NCBI RefSeq assembly: GCF_030814955.1
Contig: NZ_JAUSWB010000006.1
Span: 1-64,000 of the forward strand
From: Planomicrobium stackebrandtii
GTDB taxonomy: Bacteria; Bacillota; Bacilli; Bacillales_A; Planococcaceae
Reading direction: 5' to 3'
DNA length: 64,000 nucleotides
The notes beneath the pieces were generated by a model that saw nothing but the letters and a program-made list of their open reading frames with translations, was not told where the DNA came from and ran no database searches. Each line of letters begins with the position of its first letter. Within the stretch, counting starts at the first letter, position 1. Positions 36,794 to 45,762 of the stretch are shown here, piece by piece. Made by a program: the position numbers and the translations under genes.

Positions 36794-37624
36794 ATGAGCA
36801 AAGTTTCGAATCTACAAAAAGAGTCCCTGGTTATGCTAAAAGAAACAAGCCGGACCTTTTTCATCCCAATCAGCTTTTTGGAACCTACTTTAAAGAAAAC
36901 TGTCGGCTCTGCCTACCTATGTATGCGAGCAATTGATGAAATTGAGGATCACCCAGAGCTGGATGATCAAGTGAAAATCACTCTGCTGAGCAGTATTCAA
37001 CAGATGTTGGCTACTGAATTTGATGAGGCGCGCTATTTAGAACTTGTCACTCCTTATGAACAGTTTCTGCCTCCTGTCACGATGCGCCTGGCTGACTGGA
37101 TCAGCGTATGCCCTGAAGACATCAAAGGAAAAGTGATGGAGTCTACCGCCATCATGGCCGGCGGCATGTCTAAATGGGTGGAAAAAGATTGGGTTATCAA
37201 AACCAAAGAAGATCTGGATGAATATACGTATTATGTGGCAGGCCTTGTCGGCACCATGCTGTCAGACATCTGGCATTGGTATGACGGCACCGAAACGGAT
37301 CCCGATCATGCCATCGCCTTCGGCCGTGGGCTGCAGGCAGTCAACATGCTGCGAAATTACGACGAAGATTTTGAGCGGGGCGTGACATTTGTACCAGAAG
37401 GCTGGACACGTGAAGATATGTTCAACTATGCCAAAGATAATTTGGCCAAAGCAGATTTATATGTTAAACCGATCAAAAATAAGCGGATTTTGATGTTCTG
37501 CAAAGTTCCATTGGCTCTAGCCCACAGTACTTTAAAAGCATTAAAGTCAGGAAAAGAAAAGATGAGCCGCCAGGAAGTGGAAGGCATCGTCGAGCAATTG
37601 AAACAAGAAGAGCGCTTAAGTTAA
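36794..37624 (+). CDS. squalene/phytoene synthase family protein (YisP-like)
   Basis: A 276-residue all-helical head-to-head prenyl synthase homolog. Both aspartate-rich motifs are intact: DEIED at 48-52 and NMLRNYDED at 184-192, followed by FERGVTFVP. Enzymes with both motifs condense two prenyl diphosphates (squalene, dehydrosqualene or phytoene); the B. subtilis relative YisP acts instead as a farnesyl diphosphate phosphatase. The start is the ATG at 36794 with GGAGG; the longer frame from 36671 is not supported. No desaturase gene is nearby, so a carotenoid role is not shown here. Confidence 0.85.
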   Translation: MSKVSNLQKESLVMLKETSRTFFIPISFLEPTLKKTVGSAYLCMRAIDEIEDHPELDDQVKITLLSSIQQMLATEFDEARYLELVTPYEQFLPPVTMRLADWISVCPEDIKGKVMESTAIMAGGMSKWVEKDWVIKTKEDLDEYTYYVAGLVGTMLSDIWHWYDGTETDPDHAIAFGRGLQAVNMLRNYDEDFERGVTFVPEGWTREDMFNYAKDNLAKADLYVKPIKNKRILMFCKVPLALAHSTLKALKSGKEKMSRQEVEGIVEQLKQEERLS

Positions 37625-37630
37625 TTTTTT

Positions 37631-37665
37631 CCGGCCTTAGCTTTCCCGAGAGGCCGGTTTTTTTT
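37631..37665 (+). terminator. terminator after the squalene/phytoene synthase gene
   Basis: CCGGCCT pairs with AGGCCGG and is followed by eight T. Confidence 0.85.
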
Positions 37666-37691
37666 GAGTTGCTGTACATTATTTGTATAAT
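37664..37691 (+). promoter_or_regulatory. candidate promoter of the cardiolipin synthase gene
   Basis: TTGAGT (37664-37669), 16-base spacer and a perfect TATAAT (37686-37691). The resulting leader to the ATG at 37898 would be about 200 bases. Confidence 0.6.
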
Positions 37692-37712
37692 ATAGGCATT
37701 TTTAATAAGATA

Positions 37713-37781
37713 GAAGCTGAACCAGTAAATCACTTCTTGGAATTCCGCAGCAAGCTCTATAGAATCTGGTGCGCAAGCTTC
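37713..37781 (+). other. structured RNA leader upstream of cls
   Basis: GAAGCT-GA-ACCAG (37713-37725) pairs with CTGGT-GCGC-AGCTTC (37766-37781) across an internal loop, enclosing a smaller CTTG/CAAG hairpin. The whole leader from the promoter to the ribosome binding site is gene-free. It does not match a riboswitch class that I recognise. Confidence 0.4.
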
Positions 37782-37897
37782 AAAGTTAAAGATAAACTTC
37801 CCCCATAGCAGGGAATAGGCTAAGCGATTGAAATGATAGAGAATAGTTGGTTTCTTTAACTCAGCTTACACAAGAACTACAAGTTAGGAGAATCCCC

Positions 37898-39355
37898 ATG
37901 ACTGTGACCATTTTCAGTGTTTTCACTGCCGCTATTTTCATATTCAATATTGTCCTGGCTGCAGCTCTCGTATTTCTTGAAAGACGGGATGCCTCTTCTA
38001 CATGGGCCTGGCTGCTGGTTCTATTTTTCATCCCTATACTAGGGTTCTTCATTTACTTGCTTTTGGGCAGAAAGTTGCGTAAAAAAACGCTTTTTAAATG
38101 GGAAAGCACCAGTAAACGAATCGGCATCGAGAGCCTGATTGCACATCAAATGAATGAGCTGCATGATGACGGCTTTCAATTCCAAAATGCCAATACAAAA
38201 AATTACAAAGATTTGATTTATCTGCACCTGCGGAATAATGGCGCTTTGCTGACTCAAGACAATAGCATCCAAATTTTCAATGACGGTCGAGTAAAGTTCA
38301 ATTCACTGCTTCAGGATATTGAAAACGCCACAAACCACATTCATATCCAATATTATATTTTCCGGTTGGATGAACTAGGCACACGGATTGTAGACGCTTT
38401 GACCGAAAAGGCAAAAGAAGGAGTCAAAGTGCGCTTGCTTTATGACGATATGGGCTCGCGGAGCTTGAGCAAACGGCATTTCAAAAAACTGACAGCGGCT
38501 GGAGGAGAAGTTGAAACCTTCTTCCCTTCAATTTTGCCGATTATCAATCCCCGATTGAATTACCGAAACCACCGAAAAATTGTCGTGATTGACGGCCAAG
38601 TTGGCTATATCGGCGGGTTCAACGTAGGTGATGAATATATTGGGCTAAGCCGAAAGTTTGGTTATTGGCGAGACACCCACCTGCGCATTGAAGGCAGTGC
38701 ACTGCATCCTTTGCAGACGCGCTTTATTCTGGATTGGAATCAGGCTTCTGCACACCACGACATTGAATACGATGAATTTTTCTTCCCCCTCAAGCCAGCC
38801 AGAGGAAACACCTCCATGCAAATTGTTTCCAGTGGCCCCGACGAAGAATGGGAACAGATTAAAGATGGCTACCTGAAACTGATCAACCTGGCCAAAGACT
38901 ATATTTACATACAGACTCCTTATTTTATTCCGGACGCCAGTTTTTACGATGCGATTCGCATTGCTGCTTTGTCGGGCATCGATGTACGCATCATGATTCC
39001 CAACAAACCGGACCACCCTTTTGTTTACTGGGCCACCTACTCATACGCAGGGCAGATGCTAAGAGCAGGAGCTCGGGTTTTCATCTACGACAACGGCTTC
39101 CTGCATACAAAAATGATTGTGACAGACAATAAAGCAGCTACCGTCGGAACAGCCAACATCGATGTCAGAAGTTTTAAACTGAATTTCGAAGTCAATGCCT
39201 TTATCTATGATGAGCAAGTATCCAGCGATCTCGCAGAACTATTCCATCAGGATATGAAGCTTTCGACTGAATTGACTTATGAAATGTATTTGGAACGCAC
39301 CCGAATGATCAAAACCAAAGAATCCATTGCCCGTCTGTTGGCACCTATCTTATAA
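37898..39355 (+). CDS. cls: cardiolipin synthase
   Basis: A 485-residue phospholipase D superfamily enzyme that condenses two phosphatidylglycerols into cardiolipin. Two N-terminal membrane helices (about 3-58) are followed by two HKD motifs: His225 in NHRKIVVIDG and His403 in LHTKMIVTD. The start at 37898 has TTAGGAG upstream; the in-frame frame from 37847 is not supported. It has its own terminator shared with the convergent vanY-like gene. Confidence 0.93.
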   Translation: MTVTIFSVFTAAIFIFNIVLAAALVFLERRDASSTWAWLLVLFFIPILGFFIYLLLGRKLRKKTLFKWESTSKRIGIESLIAHQMNELHDDGFQFQNANTKNYKDLIYLHLRNNGALLTQDNSIQIFNDGRVKFNSLLQDIENATNHIHIQYYIFRLDELGTRIVDALTEKAKEGVKVRLLYDDMGSRSLSKRHFKKLTAAGGEVETFFPSILPIINPRLNYRNHRKIVVIDGQVGYIGGFNVGDEYIGLSRKFGYWRDTHLRIEGSALHPLQTRFILDWNQASAHHDIEYDEFFFPLKPARGNTSMQIVSSGPDEEWEQIKDGYLKLINLAKDYIYIQTPYFIPDASFYDAIRIAALSGIDVRIMIPNKPDHPFVYWATYSYAGQMLRAGARVFIYDNGFLHTKMIVTDNKAATVGTANIDVRSFKLNFEVNAFIYDEQVSSDLAELFHQDMKLSTELTYEMYLERTRMIKTKESIARLLAPIL

Positions 39356-39402
39356 AAATAAAAATTTTCGCCAAACATGAATAATCACTTATTTTCCCAT
39401 AG

Positions 39403-39434
39403 AAAAACGTCTCCGAAAAAATGGAGACGTTTTT
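39403..39434. terminator. bidirectional terminator
   Basis: AAAAACGTCTCC and its exact complement around an 8-base loop lie between convergent cls and the carboxypeptidase gene. Confidence 0.88.
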
Positions 39435-39441
39435 TGCTTTC

Positions 39442-40266
39442 TTAAATTCCTAAATATTCTTCCAGTGTAATGCCTTTTTCATAAACTTCTGCAGCAACCT
39501 CTTTGCCGACATAACGGAAATGCCAGGATTCATGCATATAGCCGGTGATTTGTTCACTGCCTTCAGGATAGCGCAGGATAAATCCATATTCATGGGCATT
39601 TGCTGCCAGCCATTTGCCGCCAGCGGTATCGCCAAAGGATGCTGATGCCCAATGCTGTTCCTGTCCCGCTTCACCGATATCAAACGCCAGACCCGTCTGA
39701 TGTTCTGAATAGCCAGGGCGTGCGCTGTATCGGTCTGCCGCTTGTTGGCCATCTTTGGCTACATAGCCTTCATATAATTGTTTTTGCCGCGCAAAATCGC
39801 GATACGTACTGAATGCGGAAAGATTAAGGCCCTCTTTGGCTGCCGCAGCTTTCATCGCTTCAAAAGCGGTTCGCGCTTCCGGAACTTCCCCAGGTGCATA
39901 AGTTTCAGGCAATGGATGCTGCTTGTTCGCAAGCAGCACGCCATTGATCAAAGTCGGTTCCGTGGGCAGTACACTGTTTTCCGGATAAACAGTCGCATCA
40001 GGCGCCTCTTCTGCTGCAGGCTCTTCTTCCGGTGTTTCCGGCTCTTCAGGTTCGGTCGGCACTGCGATTTCCTCTTTTGGCGCTTCTGTAGCAGGCTCTT
40101 CAACTGACACAGCCTCTGCCAATGCTTTCATGCTTTGCTCAACGTCCCAGTCATGTATGTAAAACCATGCAGCTGCCAGAGCAGCCATAATTGCTGACAC
40201 ACTAATCACCATCCATTTTATATAGAACTTTTTGTCTTTTTGTTTTAGCTTCTCCATAAACTTCAT
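39442..40266 (-). CDS. VanY-type D-alanyl-D-alanine carboxypeptidase (peptidase M15)
   Basis: A 274-residue membrane-anchored extracellular peptidase. Residues 17-36 form an uncleaved signal anchor, about 55-90 is a Glu/Pro-rich spacer, and the M15B domain follows with STYRDFARQ, zinc ligands His189 and Asp196 (EHQTGLAFD) and His249 in HESWHFRYVG. It would trim the terminal D-Ala from peptidoglycan stems. The ATG at 40266 has GGAAGG six bases upstream; the long N-terminal extension of the open frame to 40599 is not coding. Confidence 0.9.
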   Translation of the reverse strand: MKFMEKLKQKDKKFYIKWMVISVSAIMAALAAAWFYIHDWDVEQSMKALAEAVSVEEPATEAPKEEIAVPTEPEEPETPEEEPAAEEAPDATVYPENSVLPTEPTLINGVLLANKQHPLPETYAPGEVPEARTAFEAMKAAAAKEGLNLSAFSTYRDFARQKQLYEGYVAKDGQQAADRYSARPGYSEHQTGLAFDIGEAGQEQHWASASFGDTAGGKWLAANAHEYGFILRYPEGSEQITGYMHESWHFRYVGKEVAAEVYEKGITLEEYLGI

Positions 40267-40496
40267 GCCAAGCCTTCCTTCTGTCAACTTCTTTATTATT
40301 CTACCATTCTTGTTGCTGAATTTCTTCTTCCACGGGCAGTATTTTCTTGAAGGTTTATTCTGCATCTTCACAAAACTCAAAGACGAGACTGTTATTTTCA
40401 TATGCATTAAACCAAATAATCCATGTTCAAAACGACCCCCATATTCCCTATGTTTTTTCCGAATAAATAAGTATAAACACATAAGGAGTGGAAACA

Positions 40497-40610
40497 TTGG
40501 ATCGTATAACAGAACGTGATATCCAGGCTTTGATGAACCAGTTGGATACACTGCTTGAAGAACGAATGAAAGAAAAGTACGAATATACAAAAACAGCACA
40601 ATCTCATTAA
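40497..40610 (+). CDS. small protein, 37 residues, TTG start
   Basis: AAGGAGTG lies six bases before a TTG that opens a 37-codon frame (begins MDRITERDIQALMNQLDTLL). The product is predicted to be a soluble, amphipathic, mostly helical peptide with alternating charges. Its stop codon lies inside a strong terminator hairpin, as for other real genes here. I do not recognise it, and it falls below usual gene-caller limits. Confidence 0.55.
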   Translation: MDRITERDIQALMNQLDTLLEERMKEKYEYTKTAQSH

Positions 40611-40628
40611 ATGAGATGTGCTGTTTTT
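40590..40628. terminator. terminator after the 37-residue gene
   Basis: AAACAGCACA-CTCAT pairs with ATGAG-TGTGCTGTTT around TTAA, with T5 on the plus strand. It also closes the convergent membrane protein gene ending at 40634. Confidence 0.82.
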
Positions 40629-40633
40629 CATTT

Positions 40634-40879
40634 CTATATTAATATAGTCGCCAGTACGACAAAGAACAAAATCCCGAAAATAATGCTCATGCCAAGCATC
40701 CATTTGGCTTCCCGGTGCATGCCTTGCGCCTTCATATGCCGGTAACGGAAGCTGTTTGTCAGTACGAACAGCAACGTCATAAACAGTACAGCAACTTCCA
40801 GATAGCCTAATATTAAAAACGTTAAAGCCGTAACACTTAAAAGGGCAATTCCAATTCCCTGCAAAATTTTAATGTTCAC
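40634..40879 (-). CDS. small membrane protein, unrecognised
   Basis: An 81-residue protein with two or three membrane helices (about 5-45 and 60-80) and a short basic cytoplasmic loop (RYRHMKAQGMHREAK). The GTG start has GGGGAT six bases upstream. It lies downstream of yidC on the same strand, separated by a terminator. The family is not recognised. Confidence 0.7.
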   Translation of the reverse strand: MNIKILQGIGIALLSVTALTFLILGYLEVAVLFMTLLFVLTNSFRYRHMKAQGMHREAKWMLGMSIIFGILFFVVLATILI

Positions 40880-40901
40880 ATAAGCATCCCCTAAAAAAGA
40901 A

Positions 40902-40922
40902 AGCCGGCAATATTTGCCGGCT
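40902..40922 (-). terminator. terminator after yidC
   Basis: AGCCGGCAA and its exact complement around a 3-base loop, followed on the minus strand by TTCTTTTTT. Confidence 0.82.
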
Positions 40923-40930
40923 CTTCATCA

Positions 40931-41710
40931 TTATTTTTTATCTTCTACTGATTCAAGTGCTATTTCCGGATGGTTTGAATAAAACTTACGGCCAATGAAG
41001 GTTTGGATAATCAACAAGATCCCTCCGACTGCCCAGTAAACCGGCAACGCGGCCATCGATGTAAACGAGATGAACATGATCATGATAGGTGAAATGTAGA
41101 CAAACAATTTCATCTGTTTTTGCTGTTGCTCAGGCATAGTCCATAACGACACTTTGGCCTGGAAGAAATACACTGCACCAGCAATCAAGGTCATAATGAC
41201 ATCCGGTGATCCCAGATTAAACCAAAGGAACTCATGAGAACGAACGTCCGGCGAGTACAGAATGGCGAAATAAAGGCCCATGATGATCGGCATTTGGATA
41301 ATGACAGGCAAACAGCCCATATTCAGCGGGTTTACTTCATGCTTCTTGTAAAGTCCCATCATTTCCTGCTGCAATTTCATCTGCTCTTCTTTATCTTTTG
41401 TTTCTTTCAAACGCTTCTGAATATCTTCCATTTCAGGGCGCATCTTATCCATCTTGACTTTCATACCTTGCTGGCGTTTATATGTGCGCAGCATGAAAGG
41501 CATTAAAACTAGGCGGATAATGATCGTAATGACAACAATGGCCATACCATAACTGCCGCCAAACAATCCTCCTAAATAATCCAATGAAATATCAAATGGC
41601 TTTACAAAGATGGTATAAAAAATTCCTTCTTTGTTTTCAACAGCCGCACAGCCACTCAGTAAAACAGCAGCAACAGCCATCATCATTAATAATGTAATTT
41701 TCTTTTTCAA
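40931..41710 (-). CDS. yidC: membrane protein insertase YidC/SpoIIIJ family
   Basis: A 259-residue YidC/Oxa1/SpoIIIJ insertase. A lipoprotein signal peptide ends in LLSGC (Cys21), followed by five membrane helices, a charged cytoplasmic hairpin (MDKMRPEMEDIQKRLKETKD) and the hydrophilic-groove arginine in IIIRLVLMP. It inserts proteins into the membrane together with or independently of Sec. I chose the TTG at 41710, which has AAGGTG six bases upstream, over the TTG at 41734, which has none. A MifM-type regulatory leader ORF was not seen upstream. Confidence 0.92.
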   Translation of the reverse strand: MKKKITLLMMMAVAAVLLSGCAAVENKEGIFYTIFVKPFDISLDYLGGLFGGSYGMAIVVITIIIRLVLMPFMLRTYKRQQGMKVKMDKMRPEMEDIQKRLKETKDKEEQMKLQQEMMGLYKKHEVNPLNMGCLPVIIQMPIIMGLYFAILYSPDVRSHEFLWFNLGSPDVIMTLIAGAVYFFQAKVSLWTMPEQQQKQMKLFVYISPIMIMFISFTSMAALPVYWAVGGILLIIQTFIGRKFYSNHPEIALESVEDKK

Positions 41711-41960
41711 TTTAGTCACCTTCACCTTTTTCAACTACTAAGAAGTATAACGATAAGCGCAGCAAAATTCAATCCATGTATAGAACACGAGAGGTTTTTT
41801 TAATTTTTGTGACAAAATTACGGCTTTCCAAATTACAGGACAGACGGCTGATTTACCGCGCTACTTTGCTTTAGCAACGGGATAGACAGCAATTTCGGCT
41901 GCTAAAAACTATTTGTTGAATCAACTAAATCCAGTTTGATTTAAATGAAAAATGAACAAG

Positions 41961-41985
41961 AAAAAAAGGAGAATTTCTTCTCCTT
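41961..41985 (-). terminator. terminator of the AraC-type gene
   Basis: AAGGAGAA pairs with TTCTCCTT, followed by seven T on the minus strand. The stop codon at 41984 lies at the base of the stem. Confidence 0.75.
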
Positions 41986-42769
41986 ACTTGGCATTCGGCA
42001 ATGTGTAGCGGAAATATGGAATATGCTGGCTGTCACGGAATTGCTTTGGCGTGACGGCTGTGTATTTCTTGAAAATCCGCGTAAAGTAGCTTTGGTTGCA
42101 GAAATGAAACTGCTTGGAAATATCAGAAATGCCTTTGTCTGAGTGGCGAAGATAGTATTGCGATTCTTCAACACGGCGGACGTTCAAGTATTCAACAAGA
42201 GTAATGCCGGCATGCTCTCTGAAAATCCGGGACAAATGGCTTGTCGAAATACTAAAATGCTTAGCAATTTCCTCGACTGATAAATCGCGCTCTACTTCAT
42301 CATTGATGTAGATCACAACTTTATTGACTGTTTGGTGGCCAAAAGAAGGCTGCTTGCGTTCAGAAATAATCGATACAAAGAATTCTATCAGTTCATCAGC
42401 CACAAACATAAATTCTGAATCGTTCATGTGCTTGTCCACTAATTCCACACAAGCTGAGTTGAAAGCGAATGCTTTTTTAGGGGGTACACGCATCTCGTAA
42501 AGTTTGCGTGCCATGACAGAAGACAGGATGATGTAATAGTTGCGGATAGAACGGATAATGTCTTTTTCCGAACGAAGTGAAAGCATGTCGATCAATTCTC
42601 TTAACGTCTCTTTTGCCCGCTCTTTTTCCAGGTGGTGAATCTCATACATTAACTGTGTTTCAATTTCAAAAAATTTATCCAACCCTTCAATTTGGTTTAA
42701 ATTTTCTGTTTCGTTCATAAAGATTTTTGAAATAGTTTCTTGAATAGATGGTGCTGTAATAATATTCAT
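41984..42769 (-). CDS. AraC-family transcriptional regulator
   Basis: A 261-residue regulator. The C-terminal AraC domain (about 155-255) has two helix-turn-helix motifs: DLSVEEIAKHFSISTSHLSRIFREHAG and GISDISKQFHFCNQSYFTRIFKKYTAVTP. The N-terminal 150 residues are helical and lack a recognisable ligand domain. The target is unknown. A good sigma-A promoter (TTACAA-N17-TATTAT) lies upstream. It forms a single-gene unit. Confidence 0.88.
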   Translation of the reverse strand: MNIITAPSIQETISKIFMNETENLNQIEGLDKFFEIETQLMYEIHHLEKERAKETLRELIDMLSLRSEKDIIRSIRNYYIILSSVMARKLYEMRVPPKKAFAFNSACVELVDKHMNDSEFMFVADELIEFFVSIISERKQPSFGHQTVNKVVIYINDEVERDLSVEEIAKHFSISTSHLSRIFREHAGITLVEYLNVRRVEESQYYLRHSDKGISDISKQFHFCNQSYFTRIFKKYTAVTPKQFRDSQHIPYFRYTLPNAK

Positions 42770-43115
42770 CGTTTCCCCGTCTTTCTTTTTACAAGTTTTT
42801 GCAGCAATGTTTCAACTATATACTGAAATAACCTAAAATAATAGAGTTAAGCTGCTAATTTTGTAATTTTTTTGTGTAATTTGCTCTATTCGCCCAAACT
42901 GCATCTTATGCCATCTGTAACGTTTTAATACAAAATTTATACTATATATAACGTATTAGTTTTAAAAAGGTTTCATTTTGATACACGAAACTCAATTTTA
43001 ACAGGAATGTAAAACAAACTTCTGAAAACAGACAGTTTGCTTTAAATTCCTGTTTGGCATAAAAGTGGATTCTAAAGTTTACCACCTAAAATCCAGTTGA
43101 TAAACTATGATGCTG
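42770..43115. other. AT-rich gene-free region
   Basis: This 346-base stretch holds the AraC-gene promoter at 42838-42866 and nothing else I can name. It is very AT-rich, with several poly-A/T tracts. There is no plausible ORF or strong hairpin. Confidence 0.5.
42838..42866 (-). promoter_or_regulatory. sigma-A promoter of the AraC-type gene
   Basis: Minus strand TTACAA (42861-42866), 17-base spacer, TATTAT (42838-42843), 69 bases before the start codon. Confidence 0.72.
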
Positions 43116-44015
43116 TTATTCTTCTTTGTCCGGCGGAATCAGCGCCCTCACATGCCTCGGCAATACTTCGATCACGAAAGGAGTTGTACAGCCTTCGTCA
43201 CCATCTATGTTGCAGGACAAAGGTTCATTGGTTTTAATCGATACTTTTGTTGTATGGACTGCTTCCACTGAAGGGTCTTCCTCCAATTTCCCTCTTATAA
43301 CCGACGTCGCGATGCGGATAAAACCTGGCAAAGCTGCATTTTTCACAATATACAGATGCAAAAGACCATCATCGGTCAATGCTTCTGGCGCCAATTTCTC
43401 AAAACCGCCTACCGAATTTGTCAGTGCAACCAATACCAGTTTCGCTTCTCCTGACCACGTTCCATGATCATGCTCGATTTCAAAATAGGTTTCTGTATCT
43501 GCTGTAATGGCTTTTATGCCTTCAACAAAATAGGCTAAAGCTCCCAATTTAGTTTTCAAATCGGGATCAACATCGTAAGTGGATTCTGCAATATCACCGA
43601 TTGCCAGAATGTTCATGAAAAAATGATCTCCAACTTTGGCGATATCCACCCGTTTTTCATAGCCGGTTTTAAGAGCTTCGATTGCTTCCGGCGGATCCAG
43701 TGATATTCCTAACGCCCGTGCAAAATCATTGACGGTGCCAAGCGGAATCAACGAAAACAATGGCTGGTGCGGCTGTTCGGCTATACCCGATACCGCCTCG
43801 TTTATGGTACCATCACCGCCCATGGCGACAACAAAATCGTATTCTTTTTCACAGGCTTCGGCTGCAAAATGGGTCGCATCTTTTGCTTTTTGTGTTTCTC
43901 GCGTATCCACTTCATACCCCATTGAAGCAAGCATCTTTTCTACGTCTTCACGATATTCCGCAGCGCGCTCTTTTCCAGAAGATGGATTTAATATAAACAT
44001 TGCTTTTTTCATCAT
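43116..44015 (-). CDS. diacylglycerol kinase family lipid kinase (YegS/BmrU/DgkB type)
   Basis: A 299-residue lipid kinase. The nucleotide-binding GGDGT is at 66-70, NPSSGK near residue 10, and PLGTVNDFARALG near 91. The C-terminal beta-rich domain is complete (IDGDEG near 270). It phosphorylates diacylglycerol or a related lipid; DgkB, YegS and BmrU cannot be told apart by eye. GGAGGT precedes the ATGATG start. It is divergent from an MFS transporter; in B. subtilis bmrU sits next to the MFS pump gene bmr. Confidence 0.9.
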   Translation of the reverse strand: MMKKAMFILNPSSGKERAAEYREDVEKMLASMGYEVDTRETQKAKDATHFAAEACEKEYDFVVAMGGDGTINEAVSGIAEQPHQPLFSLIPLGTVNDFARALGISLDPPEAIEALKTGYEKRVDIAKVGDHFFMNILAIGDIAESTYDVDPDLKTKLGALAYFVEGIKAITADTETYFEIEHDHGTWSGEAKLVLVALTNSVGGFEKLAPEALTDDGLLHLYIVKNAALPGFIRIATSVIRGKLEEDPSVEAVHTTKVSIKTNEPLSCNIDGDEGCTTPFVIEVLPRHVRALIPPDKEE

Positions 44016-44116
44016 CAGACCTCCGATGTTATAATACAGCCATAACTATCTTTACCCACACATCAGTGTAAATAAATCCAGAAAACTGCGATTTATCCAA
44101 GAAAGTAGGAACTGTC

Positions 44117-45244
44117 TTGCGCCTTTTCATATACATCATTATCTTTTTTGCCTTTTTTGACCTATTTGCCCAACTTCCCATCATGAGCACCTATGCGATG
44201 ACTTTAGGAGCCAGTCCTTTTATCGCCGGATTGGCAGTCGGCATGTATTCATTGTCCAATACCTTCGGAAACATAATTTCCGGTATTGTTTCAGATCGAA
44301 AAGGACCCTTTGCCATTTTAGTCGTTGGCCTATTGTCGACAAGCATTACCTTATTTGCCTATTCGGCAATTGATGGGCCGTACAGCCTGCTTGCTGTCAG
44401 ATTTCTTCACGGCCTGGCAGCTGGGCTGACCGTTCCGGCAGCCTTTACTTACCTGGCCAATCGCACTGAATCCGCAAAACGCGGAAAAGGTGCGGCATTG
44501 TCAGGAGCCTTTGTCGGTTTGGCCGCAATTCTTGGTCCGGCTTATGGAGCCATTTATACAAGCCGTAATGACGTTCCGCAAACCATGGTATTGACAGGAA
44601 CAATAATTTTGCTGATTGGTGTAGCCGCATTTTTCGCATTAAGGCAGACTGCCATAAAAAAAGATAAAGTTGTTAAAGAGACTGTCCCTTTCATGGATAT
44701 CATAAAGAACAGTGGCCTACTCCGTTCGTTTTCCGGCGCTTTTTTTCTGATGTTTTCACAGGGAGTCCTGGCTTATATGCTTCCTCTGAAAGTTGAAGCG
44801 CTCGGACTGGATTCACAACTCAGCGGATTGCTGCTCAGCACTTTCGGAATTTCGGCAATTCTTGTTTTCCTGCTTCCGGTCAATCGAATTTTCGATGCCG
44901 CCAAACCCATCTATACTCTGATCGCCGGGTTTGCAGTAATGGGACTTTCCCTATTCTTCCTGAGCGCTGCAACGGTTGAGCTGCTGCTGTATGCCAGCAT
45001 GTGCACTTATGGGCTGGGTTTCGCCTTGCTCTTTCCTTCGATCAATTCCATCTTGATTGATTCGACGAATTCTGCCTCCCGAGGCCGAGCATACGGTTAT
45101 TTTTACGCCTTTTTCTCCATCGGCGTCGTAGCCGGCTCAAGCGTTACAGGAGCATTTGCTTTAAGCCCCGATCAAGGATTTATCGTCAGCGGTTCGCTGT
45201 TGCTGATCGTCGCTCTGCTCAATGCAATGGCTTTTAAAAAATAA
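44117..45244 (+). CDS. MFS transporter
   Basis: A 375-residue major facilitator protein with about 12 helices. It has motif A (GIVSDRKGPFAI) and a motif C-like segment in helix 5 (GAFVGLAAILGPAYGAIY). It is shorter than most and belongs to the drug/metabolite exporter type. The start is TTG with TAGGA seven bases upstream. It is divergent from the lipid kinase gene. The substrate is unknown. Confidence 0.85.
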   Translation: MRLFIYIIIFFAFFDLFAQLPIMSTYAMTLGASPFIAGLAVGMYSLSNTFGNIISGIVSDRKGPFAILVVGLLSTSITLFAYSAIDGPYSLLAVRFLHGLAAGLTVPAAFTYLANRTESAKRGKGAALSGAFVGLAAILGPAYGAIYTSRNDVPQTMVLTGTIILLIGVAAFFALRQTAIKKDKVVKETVPFMDIIKNSGLLRSFSGAFFLMFSQGVLAYMLPLKVEALGLDSQLSGLLLSTFGISAILVFLLPVNRIFDAAKPIYTLIAGFAVMGLSLFFLSAATVELLLYASMCTYGLGFALLFPSINSILIDSTNSASRGRAYGYFYAFFSIGVVAGSSVTGAFALSPDQGFIVSGSLLLIVALLNAMAFKK

Positions 45245-45251
45245 TAGGCAG

Positions 45252-45286
45252 TAAAAAGGATGGTCCTGGACCATCCTTTTTTTTAT
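45252..45286. terminator. bidirectional terminator
   Basis: AAAAGGATGGTCC and its exact complement around a single T, with T8 on the plus strand, between convergent genes. Confidence 0.85.
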
Positions 45287-45675
45287 AAATTATCTGTACC
45301 GATTTTATTTTCTGGTGCAGCTGAAGTTGTGTTTTCAGATTTGTCGCTGCTGTTATCATTTGATGACAGCTTCACATCGCCTTTTTCTTTGTCATGCTTT
45401 TTCTGCTGCTGCTCGTTGTAATACTGAACGCTTGCTGAAGCTCCGCCTTCTGCAACCATTTTGTTTTCACGTTTTTCTGTAGTGCTTGGTGTGTCAGCCG
45501 TTTTCGAGATGGGGTTGCCGTCTTTATCAAGGTTTTGTGATTCCATGTAAGAATTCACCTTCACTTTCGTATCATTGAAAGCCTTTGTGGCTTTTTCACG
45601 GTTTTCAGGATTTTTAAAATATGCATATGCTCCAGCAGCCAATCCTGCTAATAAAAAACCTCTTCCTCTTGCCAT
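45283..45675 (-). CDS. YtxH-like small membrane-anchored stress protein
   Basis: A 130-residue protein: one N-terminal membrane helix (about 5-20), a short YtxH-like helical stretch (KNPENREKATKAFNDTKVKVNSYMES), then a long low-complexity hydrophilic tail rich in Lys, Asp, Asn and Ser. The start at 45675 has AAGGAGTG. A weak sigma-B-like promoter (GATTAG-N14-GGGTAA, 45716-45741) precedes it, and TTGACA also lies upstream. YtxH-like proteins are often general-stress proteins. Confidence 0.7.
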   Translation of the reverse strand: MARGRGFLLAGLAAGAYAYFKNPENREKATKAFNDTKVKVNSYMESQNLDKDGNPISKTADTPSTTEKRENKMVAEGGASASVQYYNEQQQKKHDKEKGDVKLSSNDNSSDKSENTTSAAPENKIGTDNL

Positions 45676-45762
45676 TTGCAGCACTCCTTCGTCAGTTTTG
45701 TTTAATATTTAATAATTACCCTTTTTTTCATAATGCTAATCCTTTTTTATATGTCAAAAGTA

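Noticed and set aside
41735-41940. MifM-like stalling leader upstream of yidC
   Set aside because: No open frame with membrane helix and arrest-like C terminus could be found on the minus strand before the insertase gene.
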